From assembly GCA_038501625.1 (NCBI GenBank), contig JAZAYU010000081.1:1550001-1614000 (forward strand): a DNA stretch of 64,000 nt, in the 5' to 3' direction. Shown here piece by piece: positions 46,780 to 58,259 of this stretch. The stretch is from Corbicula japonica. Its lineage: Eukaryota > Mollusca > Bivalvia > Venerida > Cyrenidae. The position numbers were made by a program, and so were the translations under genes. The notes below the pieces were generated by a model, which was not told the DNA's origin, did no database searches, and saw nothing but the letters and a program-made list of their open reading frames with translations. Numbering within the stretch: the stretch's first letter is position 1; each line of letters opens with the position of its first letter.

Positions 46780-47071
46780 TCAGGACATCACAAGTTCAGT
46801 GGCATAGCCTTCAGGTATTGCACTAAGTGCATCTGAAACAATCTTAAAGTAATCTTTACATGGGGTAGAAATGATGTAATCACATGGTAACACAACACCA
46901 CCCCTCATCGCATCGAGCTGGCCTTTGTGGGTGTCTAGATACTGGTGACCCAGTAACTTCTAAGAACACTTAACCATCTTTGTCTAGGATATCTATGAAG
47001 TAGGGTGTTAATGAAATTGGATCATAAACAATAGGCTAACCAACCACATCCTCAAGCTTTACGGTTCTCAT
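46780..47071 (-). pseudogene. Decayed coding relic of unrecognised protein
   Basis: Read from 47071 on the minus strand, MRTVKLEDVVG, an amber stop in place of what looks like a CAG codon, then PIVYDPISLTPYFIDILDKDG, another stop, a one-base frameshift, and GHQYLDTHKGQLD..ELVMS ending at TGA 46780-46782. The residues and codon use are clearly protein-like for about 95 codons, in contrast to the AT-rich flanks. I see no splice sites that remove the defects cleanly, although an acceptor-like TGTTCTTAG falls by the frameshift. I do not recognise the family. Confidence 0.45.
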
Positions 47072-47499
47072 TTCATGAGTTATAATTCTAATTTTATCAT
47101 TTCAAAAGAATCTACACTACCTGCAGATTAACAATTACTGATCCGGAATTGATTGAAACGCTTGCCACACAGAAACCGTCACAGAAACAGAAAGTAAATA
47201 TTTATTCGCACGATGTTGCTTGCGATTGCAAGTCCATGATAAAACACAATATTGGAAATTACCTTTTTTTTCATTTAAGGGCAATTTAAGTGAAAAGTGT
47301 CACGTTTAACTGCTACGCGTCGCGAAATTTAGCACATTAACGCATGCAATAGTCTTTGTGGATGCGGCGCTTGACCAGAAGTTAACACTATTTCAAAGGT
47401 TAAAGTTCGTCTACTTTTAATTCAAATGCTGATCACTGTGACTTAATTAACATTTTCACTCGTTTCACTGAAATGTTTTTTTCATGGGATAGGAAAAAC

Positions 47500-48935
47500 A
47501 AGAGCTGTCACTTGAAATTGACATATGCCCCCGAAATGCAGCTTTGAAATCGAATTGGTATACATATGTAGTAAAAATATGCCTGTGGAAGTAGAAAATA
47601 AGGGCCTATAACCCTTGCAACAAGAGGGTCCATAGGGTGGCTCACCTGTCAACAACTGCTCAATGGTTGTAAGAGTTGTGTGCAAGTTTGGTAAAATCAA
47701 GGGAAGCAAGAGGGCCATGATGGCCCTTTATCGCTCACCTGAATACAACAAAGTTGTGTTGTATGTGACCCATCGTCTTGATATGGTGAACATTTACACC
47801 AAGTTCTTTTAAAATCCAATAAGAAACAACAAATTTACAGCTTGGAAAAGAAAATGCTATTTTAAGTAACAGTTACCTTGACCTTGGACCTACTGGCATG
47901 GGTATTGTACGCAACACAACCCCTTGTCATGGTAAACATTTATGTAAAGTTATTTTGAAATCAACTTAACAGCCCAGACAAGAAAATTTTATTTTTAGTA
48001 ACAGTGACCATGACCTTGGACAAACAGCCATGGGTATTGTACGCGAAACAACATCTTGTCATGGTAAACATTTGAGCCAAGTTATTTTAAAATCCAATGA
48101 GAAATAACAAATTTACAGCCTGGACAAGATTTTTCTATTTTTAGTAATAGTGACCTAGTTTTTGACCCCAGATGACCCATATTCAAACTCGTCCAATTAA
48201 TAACTGGGACTAATGTCCTGACCATGTTTCTTTGCAATCGGACAATCTGAGCAAAAATGTGACCACTAAAGTGTTAACAAGAAAATTCCATTTTTAGGAA
48301 CAGTGACCTTAACCTTGGACCAACCAACATGGTTTTGTACTCAACACACCGCCTTGTCATGGTGAACATTTGTGCCAAGTTATTTTGAAATCCAATGAGA
48401 AATAACAAATTTACAGCCAAGACAAGATAATTCTATTTTTAGTAACCGTTACCTAGTTTTTGATTCCAGATGACCCATATTCGAACTGTTCCAAGTAATT
48501 ACTGGGACTAATGTCCTGACCATGTTTCGTGACAATCGGAGCAAAAATGTGACCGCTAGAGTGTTAACAAGAAAATTCTATTTTTAGTAACAGTGACCTA
48601 GTTTTTGGACCCAGATGACCCATATTAGAACTTGTCCAAGAAATCATTGGGACAAACATCCTGACCAAGTTCCATGACAATCGGAGCAAAAATGTGATCG
48701 CTAGAGTGTTAACAAGAAAATTCTATTTTTAGTAACAGTGACCTAATTTTTGGACCCAGATGACCCATATTTTAACTCATCTGAGAAATCATTGGGACAA
48801 ACATCCTGACCAAGTTTCAAAACAATCGAGGCAAAAATGTGACCGCTAGAGTGTTAAAGAATGCAGGACATACTGTCGGACTGACCGACAACTTGGCGAC
48901 TATATGCTCCCCTGAATTTCTTCGGGGAGCATAAA
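47500..48935. mobile_element. Composite repeat region with internal ~145-bp units
   Basis: At least two elements are joined. A terminus ACAAGAGGGTCCATAGG..CTCACCTGTCAACAACTGCTC (about 47619) is the inverse of the right end of the element at 4745-6545. A second, starting GCAAGAGGGCCATGATGGCCC (47705), carries two unit types: CCTTGGAC..TGGGTATTGTACGCAACACAAC (three to four copies) and AGTGACCTAGTTTTTGGACCCAGATGACCC..GACAATCGGAGCAAAAATGTGACCGCTAGAGTG (about four copies). It ends in a hairpin GCTCCCCTGAATTTCTTCGGGGAGC then ATAAAAA at about 48905-48935. No proteins are encoded. Confidence 0.6.
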
Positions 48936-49499
48936 AAAGTGTGACCTTAACTTGCCAGTTTGTGTACATACTCTGTATACATCTAAGACTTTCTTAAATT
49001 TAGTCTTAACATTTTGAGAATGTGCTTCAAATTTGTTGTTGTTGTTCTTTTTGTTGTTTTACTTACAAACAGTGAATAACATATTCAGAAAAGCCTGATT
49101 TTCAAAGTGCTATAAAGTAAGAAAGTTTATTTGGTCACTATCCATAGAAAATGACAAAATTTACCCTATAAAATCTTCCAGAGCAAAGTTCTTAATATTG
49201 CATAACACAGATCTAAGCAGCAAAGTTCATCAGGTCATTGTCCAGCAACTTGACCAACATTAATGAATAAACTGGTAAACATCATATGTAGCTGAAGACA
49301 GGTAGAAATATTGGATTTTGACACTTGAAATTTTAACTCTGCTACTAAAATTTTTGTTTCAAAATTTATCACTGAACAACCAGTGAATGAATTGTTCAGG
49401 AAAGATTGAATTTTAAGATGGTATAAAGCTTGTCTCAAAATCTGGTTGATAACTGTAGAAAATCAAAGGTTAAAAACAGATTTTGAAAGAAAAAAAATC

Positions 49500-50180
49500 C
49501 CCAGGGCGGGGCCCCTGGTCAATTTAACAACATGATTTTTATCATTTGTGTAGAAATCATCAATATCAATATTCATACCAAATTTCATGACAATCGGACA
49601 AAAAATGTAACCTCTATTGCTTTAACAAAATTTACCTTAGGGTAAGGGTTAGGGTTAGGGAAAAAGGCCCATAACTCCGCCAAAAATAATCCGATCAGAA
49701 ATTCCTTAGGAAATGCAAAACTAGGCTTAGTGAAAAACACTCCTGTGAAGTTTCAATGAAATCCCTCAAGCGGTTTCAAAAAAGCTTAGGGTTAGGGTTA
49801 GGGTTAGGTAAAAAGGCCCATAACTCCGCCAAAAATAATCCGATCAGAAATTCCTTAGGATATGCACAACTAGGCTTGGTGACAAACACTCCTGTGAAGT
49901 TTCAATGAAATCCCTCAAGCGGTTACGGAGAAGAAGCGATGACAAGATTTTGCTAAAAAGGGCCATAACTCAGCCAAAAATAATCCGAGCAGAAATTCCT
50001 GACGATATGCACAACTAGGCTTGGTGACAAACACTCCTGTGAAGTTTCAAAGAAATCCCTCAAGCGGTTTTGGAGAAGAAGCGAGGACAAGATTATTTCG
50101 GACGGACGGACGGACGGAAAGACGGACGGACGGACGGACGGTCCGATTACTATATGCCTCCCTTCGGGGGCATAAAAAAG
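49500..50180. mobile_element. Hairpin-ended repeat with three ~120-bp units and GACG runs
   Basis: Three near-identical units carry GGCCCATAACTCCGCCAAAAA, TCCTGTGAAGTTTCAATGAAA and CCCTCAAGCGGTT. They end in a (GGAC)n run at 50098-50142 and a hairpin ATGCCTCCCTTCGGGGGCATAAAAA. Units one and two are introduced by TTAGGG runs. The same end structure is seen at 50800-51045. Confidence 0.65.
49635..49810. repeat. Short interstitial TTAGGG repeats
   Basis: GGGTAAGGGTTAGGGTTAGGG at about 49638-49659 and TTAGGGTTAGGGTTAGGGTTAGG at about 49787-49809 match the animal telomere repeat. Each directly precedes AAAAAGGCCCATAACTCCGCC, so they are part of the repeated unit. Confidence 0.85.
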
Positions 50181-50209
50181 TTAACTGGAACTGGTTGGAA
50201 CTTTGTGAT

Positions 50210-50460
50210 ATGAGAACCTGTAGGGGCAAGTGTGAGGTTGGTGCACCCTAGAACCTGGTTTAAACCCCCAGTGGCAATTTGATTTGCCACTGACCGTTCC
50301 AAGGCGGTAACCCCTCGGGTTCTCATTTTTGTTTATTGTTAGTGGTATCTTTTTGGAAACTGATCATTTTAATAACCATGCTCTCTCCCCCTCTCTTCTT
50401 CTTGACTGTGTGGGGAGGCTGTTTTTTTTCTGAATGTGGCGATTCCTGATATGCATAACT
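50210..50460 (+). mobile_element. Dispersed repeat, copy A
   Basis: ATGAGAACCTGTAGGGGCAAG.., ACCTGGTTTAAACCCCCAGTGGC, TTCTTCTTCTTGACTGTGTGGGGAGG and GGCGATTCCTGATATGC recur, inverted, at 59775-60005. The copies are about 75-80 per cent similar by eye, and the order is the same. Confidence 0.6.
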
Positions 50461-50799
50461 AACTGTACAGCCGTCATTGCTCTTTTATCGACCAAAACGA
50501 GTAATAAATGTTACAAATATATCATTATTTTGCATAGGATAAGAAAATTAAAACATTAAAGAAAAATATGTAGATTTAAATTCGGTTTACACAAAATGTA
50601 AACAAAACAAAACATCATTTAAATGCCAACGTGAGAAATATAATACTGATTACAATTAATTGTCATTTGTCTAACATAACGTATACAAAATGAGTTATTT
50701 GTAAAAGTGTGTTTGACCTTGAAATATTTCCTGGTCGCAAAAAATGGGTGACCAAAAGCGTTTGTTTCGCTCTTCGTAATCGAAAGTTCTGATGCCCTT

Positions 50800-51045
50800 A
50801 CAACCACAAAAACACTTGTAACAAAGGGCTCTGGTAAAAATAGTCGCAGGAAAAAATATTTTCTTTACGATCATCTACACATCTTGCTTGATCATCTGTG
50901 CAAGTTTGAAAGAAATCAGCCTGACAGTTATTATGGAGATTCACAAGATTTGGGGGACGTAAGTACGAACGAACGGGTGAACGGACGCACCGACGGACGG
51001 ACGAGTGCAACTCTATATGCCTCCCACTTCGTGTGGGCATAAAAA
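50800..51045. mobile_element. Hairpin-ended repeat fragment
   Basis: A body with TGTGCAAGTTTGAAAGAAATC and TATGGAGATTCACAAGAT is followed by (GACGGAC)-rich sequence at 50990-51003 and a hairpin ATGCCTCCCACTTCGTGTGGGCATAAAAA. The end matches the layout of 49500-50180. Confidence 0.5.
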
Positions 51046-51049
51046 TTAC

Positions 51050-52906
51050 ACAACATATTGTCTTCAATATCATAAAACCCATTTGGTCATTTAAAGTAAT
51101 TTGTTGTGTTGTTTAATTTTGCATTTGGATTAAATAGAATTTAGTGTATTTTAGGTCTGATTAAAGTGAACGGGTGTTCGACGTCTTGCTAAGGTTCCTT
51201 CCATGTTTGCAAAGTTATGCTCTGCGCAACAGAGTTTTGTACATTTCTTCTTACTGTTATAAAGTACCTTTGCGACCTTGGCATTTGAGGAAGGGTACTG
51301 GTTCTTAAAGGCGTAACTACGCACGCCTAATTTAGGTAAACGTATGTGATGCTTGTCTGAGATCCCATCAACCATTACAAAGTTATGCTAGGGCAATCGA
51401 GCCCAATCGCAATAACACACAAAGGGCACACCGAACTGTCATTGTGCAGACTACGTCTTGAAAAAATGAGTTAAAATCTATCAATCTCTTCAGTAATATT
51501 ATAATATAGGACAACTGCGTAAGTACTTAAAGAAAAGTCGATGTGAAGAAGGGGCATAACAGCTAAACAAATATGAAAGAGTCTTCTTGAAAACTGAGAA
51601 TGAAGAAGTAGAATTTCAGTTACTTTATTAATTTTAAAATTATGAATCAACAGTATAAATATGTAATTATTTACACAAAATCTATGTGAACAAGAAGCAA
51701 GTCAAAATGGCGTGACGAATGTCCGTTTTCTTCAATTCAATCTGAAATTTTTATCGAGTAAGAAACCCCAGAGTGTTTGAATAACTAACGAAGAACACGG
51801 ACCAAATCCTACCCTCTTAAACATTTTTGCACAAGGGGTTGGTTTGGTGATAGGGGAAAACTCCATAGAGTAGGTTACTCTCGATTTTTCGTAAACAGCG
51901 CAATGTCAGAGAGACAGCGTTAACTACGGTGCTCCGTTGAGGCCATCGTTGTTTCGCCCTTTCGACCTCTTAGGCGAGGCCATGAAAACGCGAAAACATA
52001 ATGAGATAACGCGACGCTCGGTGGTTAATTTCGTAGCAACACGTGTCGACACGTGTCAGGGCGTGTGCGCAACGGATGAACAACGCTTTGGTCCTGTATA
52101 AGTAAGGGTTATTACGAATAAGAACGATCCGAAAGGGAATAGTATGAACCGCCACTTGAGGACTTCAGATAGCCTGGTACCAGCTAGATGGTTTATTAAA
52201 GAAAACACCGAAATACGTATTATCTCCTTTTTTATTCATTTTATTTTCCTTTTTTTACTGATATGCTGAACCTATGTTCTGGGAGATAAGGGACGTAAAA
52301 TACATATCAGTAAGGTACCTGCAGGAGTTGCTTTTCTTGGAGGTATTGATGATTATTGTATAAGTGAAATGAGACTATATAACAGAACATAGGGACGGGA
52401 GCCAGTCTAGACTTCAGCGAATAATTCCAAGTGATGTGCGTTACGCAGTATAGCTCAGAACTTAGGTCTTAATTCTGTATAGCTCAAAATGTTTGTTAAA
52501 GTTACTCATGCATGGTATATAGTAGTCATCAGGTCACGTGGAAAGAGGTTGTATTATAGAGATGACTTTTTCCTTCGCAACACTTCGATCGTTACACATC
52601 TCTTTCTACAGTGAGCGAGTAAAAATGATGGTGAGCGGGGAATCTTCTAAGCTTCAGTCCTGCATAGAGCAGAAAGTGAAAGGGGCGTTCACAGAAAACA
52701 ACGCAGTACTACTGATCAGCATTAGAGGAATGATAAGCAAAGTACTAGTAGGTGCTAAACAAAACAGAGAGAAATTGAGTTGAATGAAGCCGGTGATTTA
52801 TTGAAAAGAAGGCAGAAGCTAGTATAGCTGGCTGATTCGAGGGAAGTAAAGTGGCGTCTATGTCTGTCTATGGCAGTTGTAGCGCATTTACTTAAGTGAA
52901 CCTTAC
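51050..52906. other. Intergenic, little recognised
   Basis: Mixed sequence. A GC-rich, CG-dinucleotide-rich patch at about 51900-52130 includes the 18-bp perfect palindrome ACACGTGTCGACACGTGT (52040-52057). The 81-codon ORF at 52538-52783 has no other support. Confidence 0.4.
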
Positions 52907-52919
52907 TGCCAAACATAAT
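52907..52919. repeat. Left target-site duplication of the LINE
   Basis: TGCCAAACATAAT is identical to 57688-57700 and is followed directly by a T-run that is the LINE's poly(A) on the minus strand. Confidence 0.85.
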
Positions 52920-53143
52920 TTTTTTTCTCATTTGAGGCCCCTTGCGGGTAACCCCGTTTATTTTTTATACATAATCTGTTTACATGAATCACAGAAAAAA
53001 AAACCAAAACATATGCCATTTAAAACACATGTATTATAAGACTGATAATTCGTGGTTCGTTTATCTAAATATATATATATGGTATTTCTATTTTAAGTGA
53101 AAAAGGCTTATTTAGAGATTTTCTTTGATAAATATTTCTAATA

Positions 53144-53316
53144 CAGTCAAACCTGTGCCAAAGACCATCTGTAAACTTAAACCTAAACCACCTGCAGGTA
53201 AACCACAGTTTATTTTTACCCCTGACTGACATAAAGCATATGTAAACAGGGACCACCTGTCTTTAGAGATCACTTTTTGGTCTCCCCTGATTGGTGTTTT
53301 AAGACAGAGTTGACTG
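53144..53316. mobile_element. TA-flanked MITE nested in the LINE 3' UTR
   Basis: CAGTCAAACCTGTGCC at the left and its inverse GACAGAGTTGACTG at the right form terminal inverted repeats, with TA on both sides (53142-53143 and 53317-53318), as for Tc1/mariner-related elements. Internal AAGACCATCTGT, AAACCACCTG and GGGACCACCTGTCTT are recurring motifs of this family type. Confidence 0.6.
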
Positions 53317-53404
53317 TAGAAATATCAAGATAGATTTAATTCCTTTTATAACTTTATACAGCTTATATTAAACATCTTTATATCTTTTTTTAAAGTTTTG
53401 TAAA

Positions 53405-53570
53405 TTTATCTTTGTTAAATAGCTCTCCTAGTGTATTAGATTATGTATAAGCAAATCATATATTTTTAATGAAAACAACTGTATCTTTGTTAAGTAACTC
53501 TCCTAGTGTATTAGTATATGTATAAACAAATCATATATTCTTTTTAATGAAAACAACTGCAAGCTGTCAT
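53405..53570. repeat. Two-copy ~83-bp tandem duplication in the LINE 3' UTR
   Basis: TATCTTTGTTAA(A/G)TA(G/A)CTCTCCTAGTGTATTAG and AAATCATATAT..TTTTTAATGAAAACAACTG occur twice, with a few differences. Confidence 0.7.
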
Positions 53571-53836
53571 TATCTTAAGATACAATCTTGTTTAACATCA
53601 TCTTTGTATGTGGCTGATTTAGAATTAAGAGAAGAATAGGAAGTATCTTTGCTTAATAGTTCTTTTAACAAAAAAGTATGATGAGAAAAAAAAATATATA
53701 TATATATATATCTATATAGAAAAAAAAACAACAACAAAAAGAGTAAAAGATTGTTTTGATTTGTGTGTGTTTTCTCTGAGAAAAGAACAATACAGAAAAT
53801 AATAACAAACATATTTTAAAAGTTTTGAGAGGTTGG

Positions 53837-56800
53837 TTAATTTATAAATCTTTGCCATTTAATATTATAAATTACTATCTTATCATTACGCAGTGCAATC
53901 TCTCTTTCCAAAGATATTCTGTAATCTATATATTTTTGAAGCATATCTATATATGGTTTTTGTTTTACTAGTTTCATTTTATAAATATAAAATTTACACA
54001 GAATTATTATATAATTTAAACAATCGTTGAATTGACCGGGTTTATCTATACCGAATCAAATATTTTGAAGACTAAACCTAATATTTATATTTTTTGATTT
54101 AAGATAATTCCCTAGTTGATTCCATAAATTTTGAGTTATGTGACACTCCCAAAATAAATGTTCCGAAGTTTCACTATGCATGCAGCAAAAGTCGCAGAGT
54201 CTAGATGTGGTTAACTTGCATGTAAAAAGGTATGTATTTGTTGGTATTAGACGCATCAGAAACTTATATTGAAAACTTCTTAATGCTGTATCGATTGTCG
54301 CTTTGAATGGCATCAAATAAACACTTTTCCACTCTATATTGGCGTTTTCGTCAACTGTTTGTTTCCATTTAATTTCTGCACTCACATTTTCTTTTTTAAT
54401 ATTATTTATTTGAATACTATACAGATAATTATTTGGTTTTTTGATACTTTGTAACTTTTCTCTTAATGTAACATTTCTAATTTGTGTTATTAAAGTTTCT
54501 TCCATTTTGATTTTTGGAAACTTATTTATGGAGTTCACAATTCTATGATAATCCAGAAAATCATTTGTGGAAAGGTTATAAAGGAATTTGGCTTCGGAAA
54601 ATGAATAAAATCTACCTATTCTAAAATTGAAGAGCTGTTCTATGAAAATTATACCCTTATCATACCACTTCTTTAAAAACACAGTCTTATTTCCACATTT
54701 TATTTCAGAGTTATTCCATATCACATGTTGATTTGATTTTATATTATTTTGGAAACTTAAAGTTTGAATCTTAAACCATGAAGTTAATATGTCTTGAAGG
54801 AATACATTTTCCTGGCAGATATCCCTTATATCTTTTGACATTAAATTACAGTCAAACAAAAAATTCCCACCATATTGGTTTAGTATTTTTTCATAAAAAC
54901 ATTTCCAAACTCCTTTATTGGTTTGGTCAGTTAATCTTTTTACCCAGCATGCTTTTATGGAACACATAAACAAATTTATATCTGTTAATTTTAAACCCCC
55001 TTCTTCATAACATTTAGTCATAATATTTCTTTTGATCTTGTCTGGTTTGCCATCCCAAATAAAATTAAACATTGCTCTATTTAATTCTGACAATATATAT
55101 TGTGGGGGTTTGGCAAGACTGTAAATGGATATATGAGCTTCGGTAAAGCAAATGTCTTAATCACAGTAACTTTTCCTAATAATGTTAATTTTCTGTGTTG
55201 CCACTGCTTCAAACAGTTTTTAAATTCTTCAAGTTTTGGTTTCAAGTTAAGTTCTATATTTTTAAGATAACTTGCAGTGAATGTTATACCTAATGTTTTT
55301 GCACTTTCAGAAGTCCAACAAATTTTTTTTTGTTCACAGTATGTTACATTTGTATTTCTTAATGTCCCAAGTCTTAAAATAACTGATTTGTTTACATTTA
55401 AGTTTAGTCCTGATTCTTTTCCAAACTCTGAGATCACTTTGATTAGATATTCAAAAGATTTTTTTCTCCATTGTTGATATAGGTTGCATCATCCGCAAAA
55501 AGAGTCTGTTTTATTTCCTTTCCTTCAATGACAATACCTTTTATATTTTTTTCTTTAGAGATATAGTTGGACAATAATTCCATACAAATGATAAATAAGG
55601 AAGTGGATAGAGGACAGCCCTGACGTACACCCCTATTTATTTCTATTTCTTTGGAAAGATACCCATTATTTACAATTATTGCTTTAATATTTTTATAAAA
55701 TACTTCTATCCATTTAATAAGGCTGTTTCCAAAATTCAAATGTTTTAAACATTTTACAATAAAATTATGATTTAAGGTATCAAATGCTTTCTCATAGTCA
55801 GAGAAAAATAGCAGTCCAGGTAGATTGTTTTTTTCAAAATATTCAATCACTTCAAAAATTAATCTAACATTTTCTCCAATATAACGTTCCTTTATAAATC
55901 CTGTTTGATTTGGGCTAATTATATTTGGTAAGACCTTTTTCAATCGGTTTGCAATAGCTTTGGTTGCAATTTTGTAATCTACATTTAATAAACTTATAGG
56001 ACGCCAGTTTGATAAAAGTGTAGAGTCTTTTCCTGGTTTCGGCAACAGAGTAATGACACTCTGTTTTGCAAATCAGAAAGTTCACCTTTTAAGCAAGAGT
56101 AGTTTATAGCCTTTATGAAAAAAACTTTGATGTGTTCCCAAAAGTGTTTATAAAATTCTATTGTGAGACCATCTGATCCGGGACTTTTGTTATTTTTCAT
56201 GTCTTGCAAAGCTATTTTACATTCATATTCAGTTAAAGGACCTTCACACTGCTGTGACACTTGAGGGCTTAATTTATTTATTGGAACTTTAAAAAAGTTT
56301 ACTTCTGGAGTTTCATAATTTTTCTTTTGATATAACTTAGCAAAGAAAGATGTTTCTTCTTCTAAAATATCTTTTGTTTCTGTAATAATTTTACCTTGAA
56401 CTGTAAGTTTTTGAATAGTTTTTCTCTCTCCATGTCTTTTTTCTAGATCTGCAAAATATTTTGTATTTTTTTTCATTCATCTCAATATCTATAGCCTTTG
56501 ATCTCAAAATTATTCCTTTTATTTTATTTTCATACATCACTTCAAGTTCTGATTTCTTTTTATTTAATTCATTAATCAAATCTGGACTTGGGTTATTTGT
56601 ACTTTGAATGTTATGCTCTAGTTTTTCTATTGTTAATAAAAGTTCATTTTCTTTTTCGGTATCTAGTTTTTTCTTTTTAGAAGCGAACTTAATGGTAACA
56701 TTTCTAATATTCCCTTTTATCAATTCCCATAATACATCTGGTTGTGAATCTTTATTAAAATTAACTGTACTTTGTATACACTGTATTATTTTTTCATTAT

Positions 56801-57584
56801 ATTCTTTAATTATTAAAAGGCTATTATTTAGTTTGAAATATCCAGGTCCTCTTTTTTGCTTTTGAATATCAAAGTGAAAGTATACCATAGAGTGATCAGT
56901 TCTGAAACCCTGTTTTATATAACAGTTATTAATAGCATTACACAATGTGTCTGTTACTAGGAAGAAATCTAATCTACAAAAGATTGGAGGTTTATTATTT
57001 GAAACCCATGTATATTGTTTTTTGTTTGGATTTAAATATCTCCATATATCAATTAAGTTAAAATTTCTGGTAATACATTTTATTTTTTCTCTACATTTTC
57101 TGTGCGTGTCTGATCGCCCATTTTGTTTATCCAGATTTAAATCTAAAATCGTATTGAAGTCCCCGCCGATAATAAATTTCTTTTCACAATTTGCATAGAG
57201 ATAATTTTCTAGAATGGTAAATATAGATATATCATCATTATTTGGACCATAAATATTTATGACAGTAAACTCTTCTTCATTTATTTTAATTTCTAGTGCA
57301 ATTAAGCGTCCTTTACTTATTACATTATAATTTAAAATATTTATGTCATTTGATTTATCTGGAGAAATCAAAATAGCCACCCCCTGACTATTTGAATTGG
57401 GACTACTAACAAAAATATCCCCTTGCCACTCAGTTTTCCATTTATATATATTATCAGCCGTTAAATGTGTTTCTTGCAAAAGGCTTATTGTGAACTTCTT
57501 ACTTTTTAACCATTGAAACACTTCTTGCCTTTTTTTAAAATTAACCAGACCTCTTACGTTAAGCGAGCAAATTGTAAATGACAT
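53837..57584 (-). pseudogene. LINE ORF2: endonuclease + reverse transcriptase, with breaks
   Basis: The N-terminal domain is an APE-type endonuclease: NVRGL, LLQETHL, VINIYGPN, GGDFN, RLDFF and TDHSM appear in order. The reverse transcriptase follows with KSPGSDG, WRPISLLN, SDYEKAFD, GVRQGCPLS and LFADDAT, so the FADD catalytic pair is intact. A Cys/His cluster near CDFCCMHSETSEHLFWECH resembles the zf-RVT end of this clade. Total length is about 1250 codons, normal for ORF2. Frame changes occur near 56465 (T8 run), 56050, 55460 (T7 run) and 55105 (G5 run), and a TGA at 54056-54058 is followed by about 71 more in-frame codons to TAA at 53837. Three of the four shifts lie in homopolymers, so sequencing error is as likely as mutation. 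Confidence 0.85.
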
Positions 57585-57687
57585 TTTTAATTTTACAACG
57601 GTTAGTTTGAGAATTACACACGAACAAAACAATCAACAAAATAGTAGGTTGCATAATTGTGTATATCACACACAAAAATTATTTTTG

Positions 57688-57700
57688 TGCCAAACATAAT
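57688..57700. repeat. Right target-site duplication of the LINE
   Basis: TGCCAAACATAAT is identical to 52907-52919 and marks the 5' end of the minus-strand insertion. Confidence 0.85.
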
Positions 57701-57711
57701 ACATTCAGTGT

Positions 57712-57745
57712 TTGATGCGATTTATTGTTTGATGCGATTTATTTT
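57712..57745. repeat. Short duplication
   Basis: TTTGATGCGATTTATT occurs twice in 34 bp, directly beside the LINE's right duplication. Confidence 0.6.
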
Positions 57746-57819
57746 GAGTTTGTTTCATTCATCAAGTTATTTATCTTAATTGCACACCACACCGCTAATG
57801 TTCTTTGATTGCACTTGAT

Positions 57820-58250
57820 TCAGCCTTCAGTGATGGTCGGAAACGACTGTTTGCAATATGGTTCTCTACGAAGCCGTACAATAAAAAATGTCGGGGGAAT
57901 GACATCAAACAATGTTCCTGCGTAGGCAAGGTAGAACCAGGAGCCCAAACAAGAGCTCTGAGGAACGCTACATTTCACTGGCCTCGATGACGACAATGAC
58001 GAGTTTCCACTCACTTGATAACTACGTGGTCTCAAGTACGAGTCAATTCAGCTAAGAGCTGAGTTAGTTACGCCATGTTAACTATGAAGGACATTTAGCA
58101 ATATGTCGTGGTCGACTGTATCGAAAGTTGCACTTTCGTTTATGACAATCATTGCTGTTTCGTTTTCTCCATTCTATCTAACATATCATTGACTAGCCGG
58201 AGATGCGACGATTCACATGAGTGAACTCCCCTATATATAGACTGATTCTT
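57820..58250 (-). pseudogene. Reverse-transcriptase relic of a second LINE clade
   Basis: Minus-strand fragments in different frames read ATFDTVDHDILLNVLH, then WF-type residues followed by LRPRSYQVS, then KCSVPQSS..GSWFYLAYAGTLFDVIP. These are reverse-transcriptase palm motifs of the jockey/CR1-like type, with VPQSS where VPQGS is expected; the Gly is changed. The active-site YADD block is not present. Several stops and frameshifts separate the pieces. It differs from the L1/Tx1-like LINE beside it. Confidence 0.6.
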
Positions 58251-58259
58251 CGAATCAAG

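Larger units (their letters stand above)
52920..57687 (-). mobile_element. L1/Tx1-like non-LTR retrotransposon, 5'-truncated or single-ORF
   Basis: A perfect 13-bp target-site duplication brackets 4768 bp. The element is transcribed leftwards: about 100 bp of 5' sequence, a long endonuclease-reverse transcriptase frame (57584 to 53837), then a 3' UTR of about 0.9 kb ending in A7-8 at the left duplication. No ORF1 is present, so the copy is either 5'-truncated just upstream of ORF2 or belongs to a lineage lacking it. The UTR contains an inserted MITE (53144-53316), a (TA)n run near 53692-53713 and a two-copy ~83-bp duplication. The clean duplication indicates a recent insertion by target-primed reverse transcription. 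Confidence 0.85.

Noticed and set aside
49635..49810. Chromosome end or telomere fusion
   Set aside because: Only three to four TTAGGG repeats are present, in the same orientation within a repeated interspersed unit, with repeat sequence continuing on both sides.
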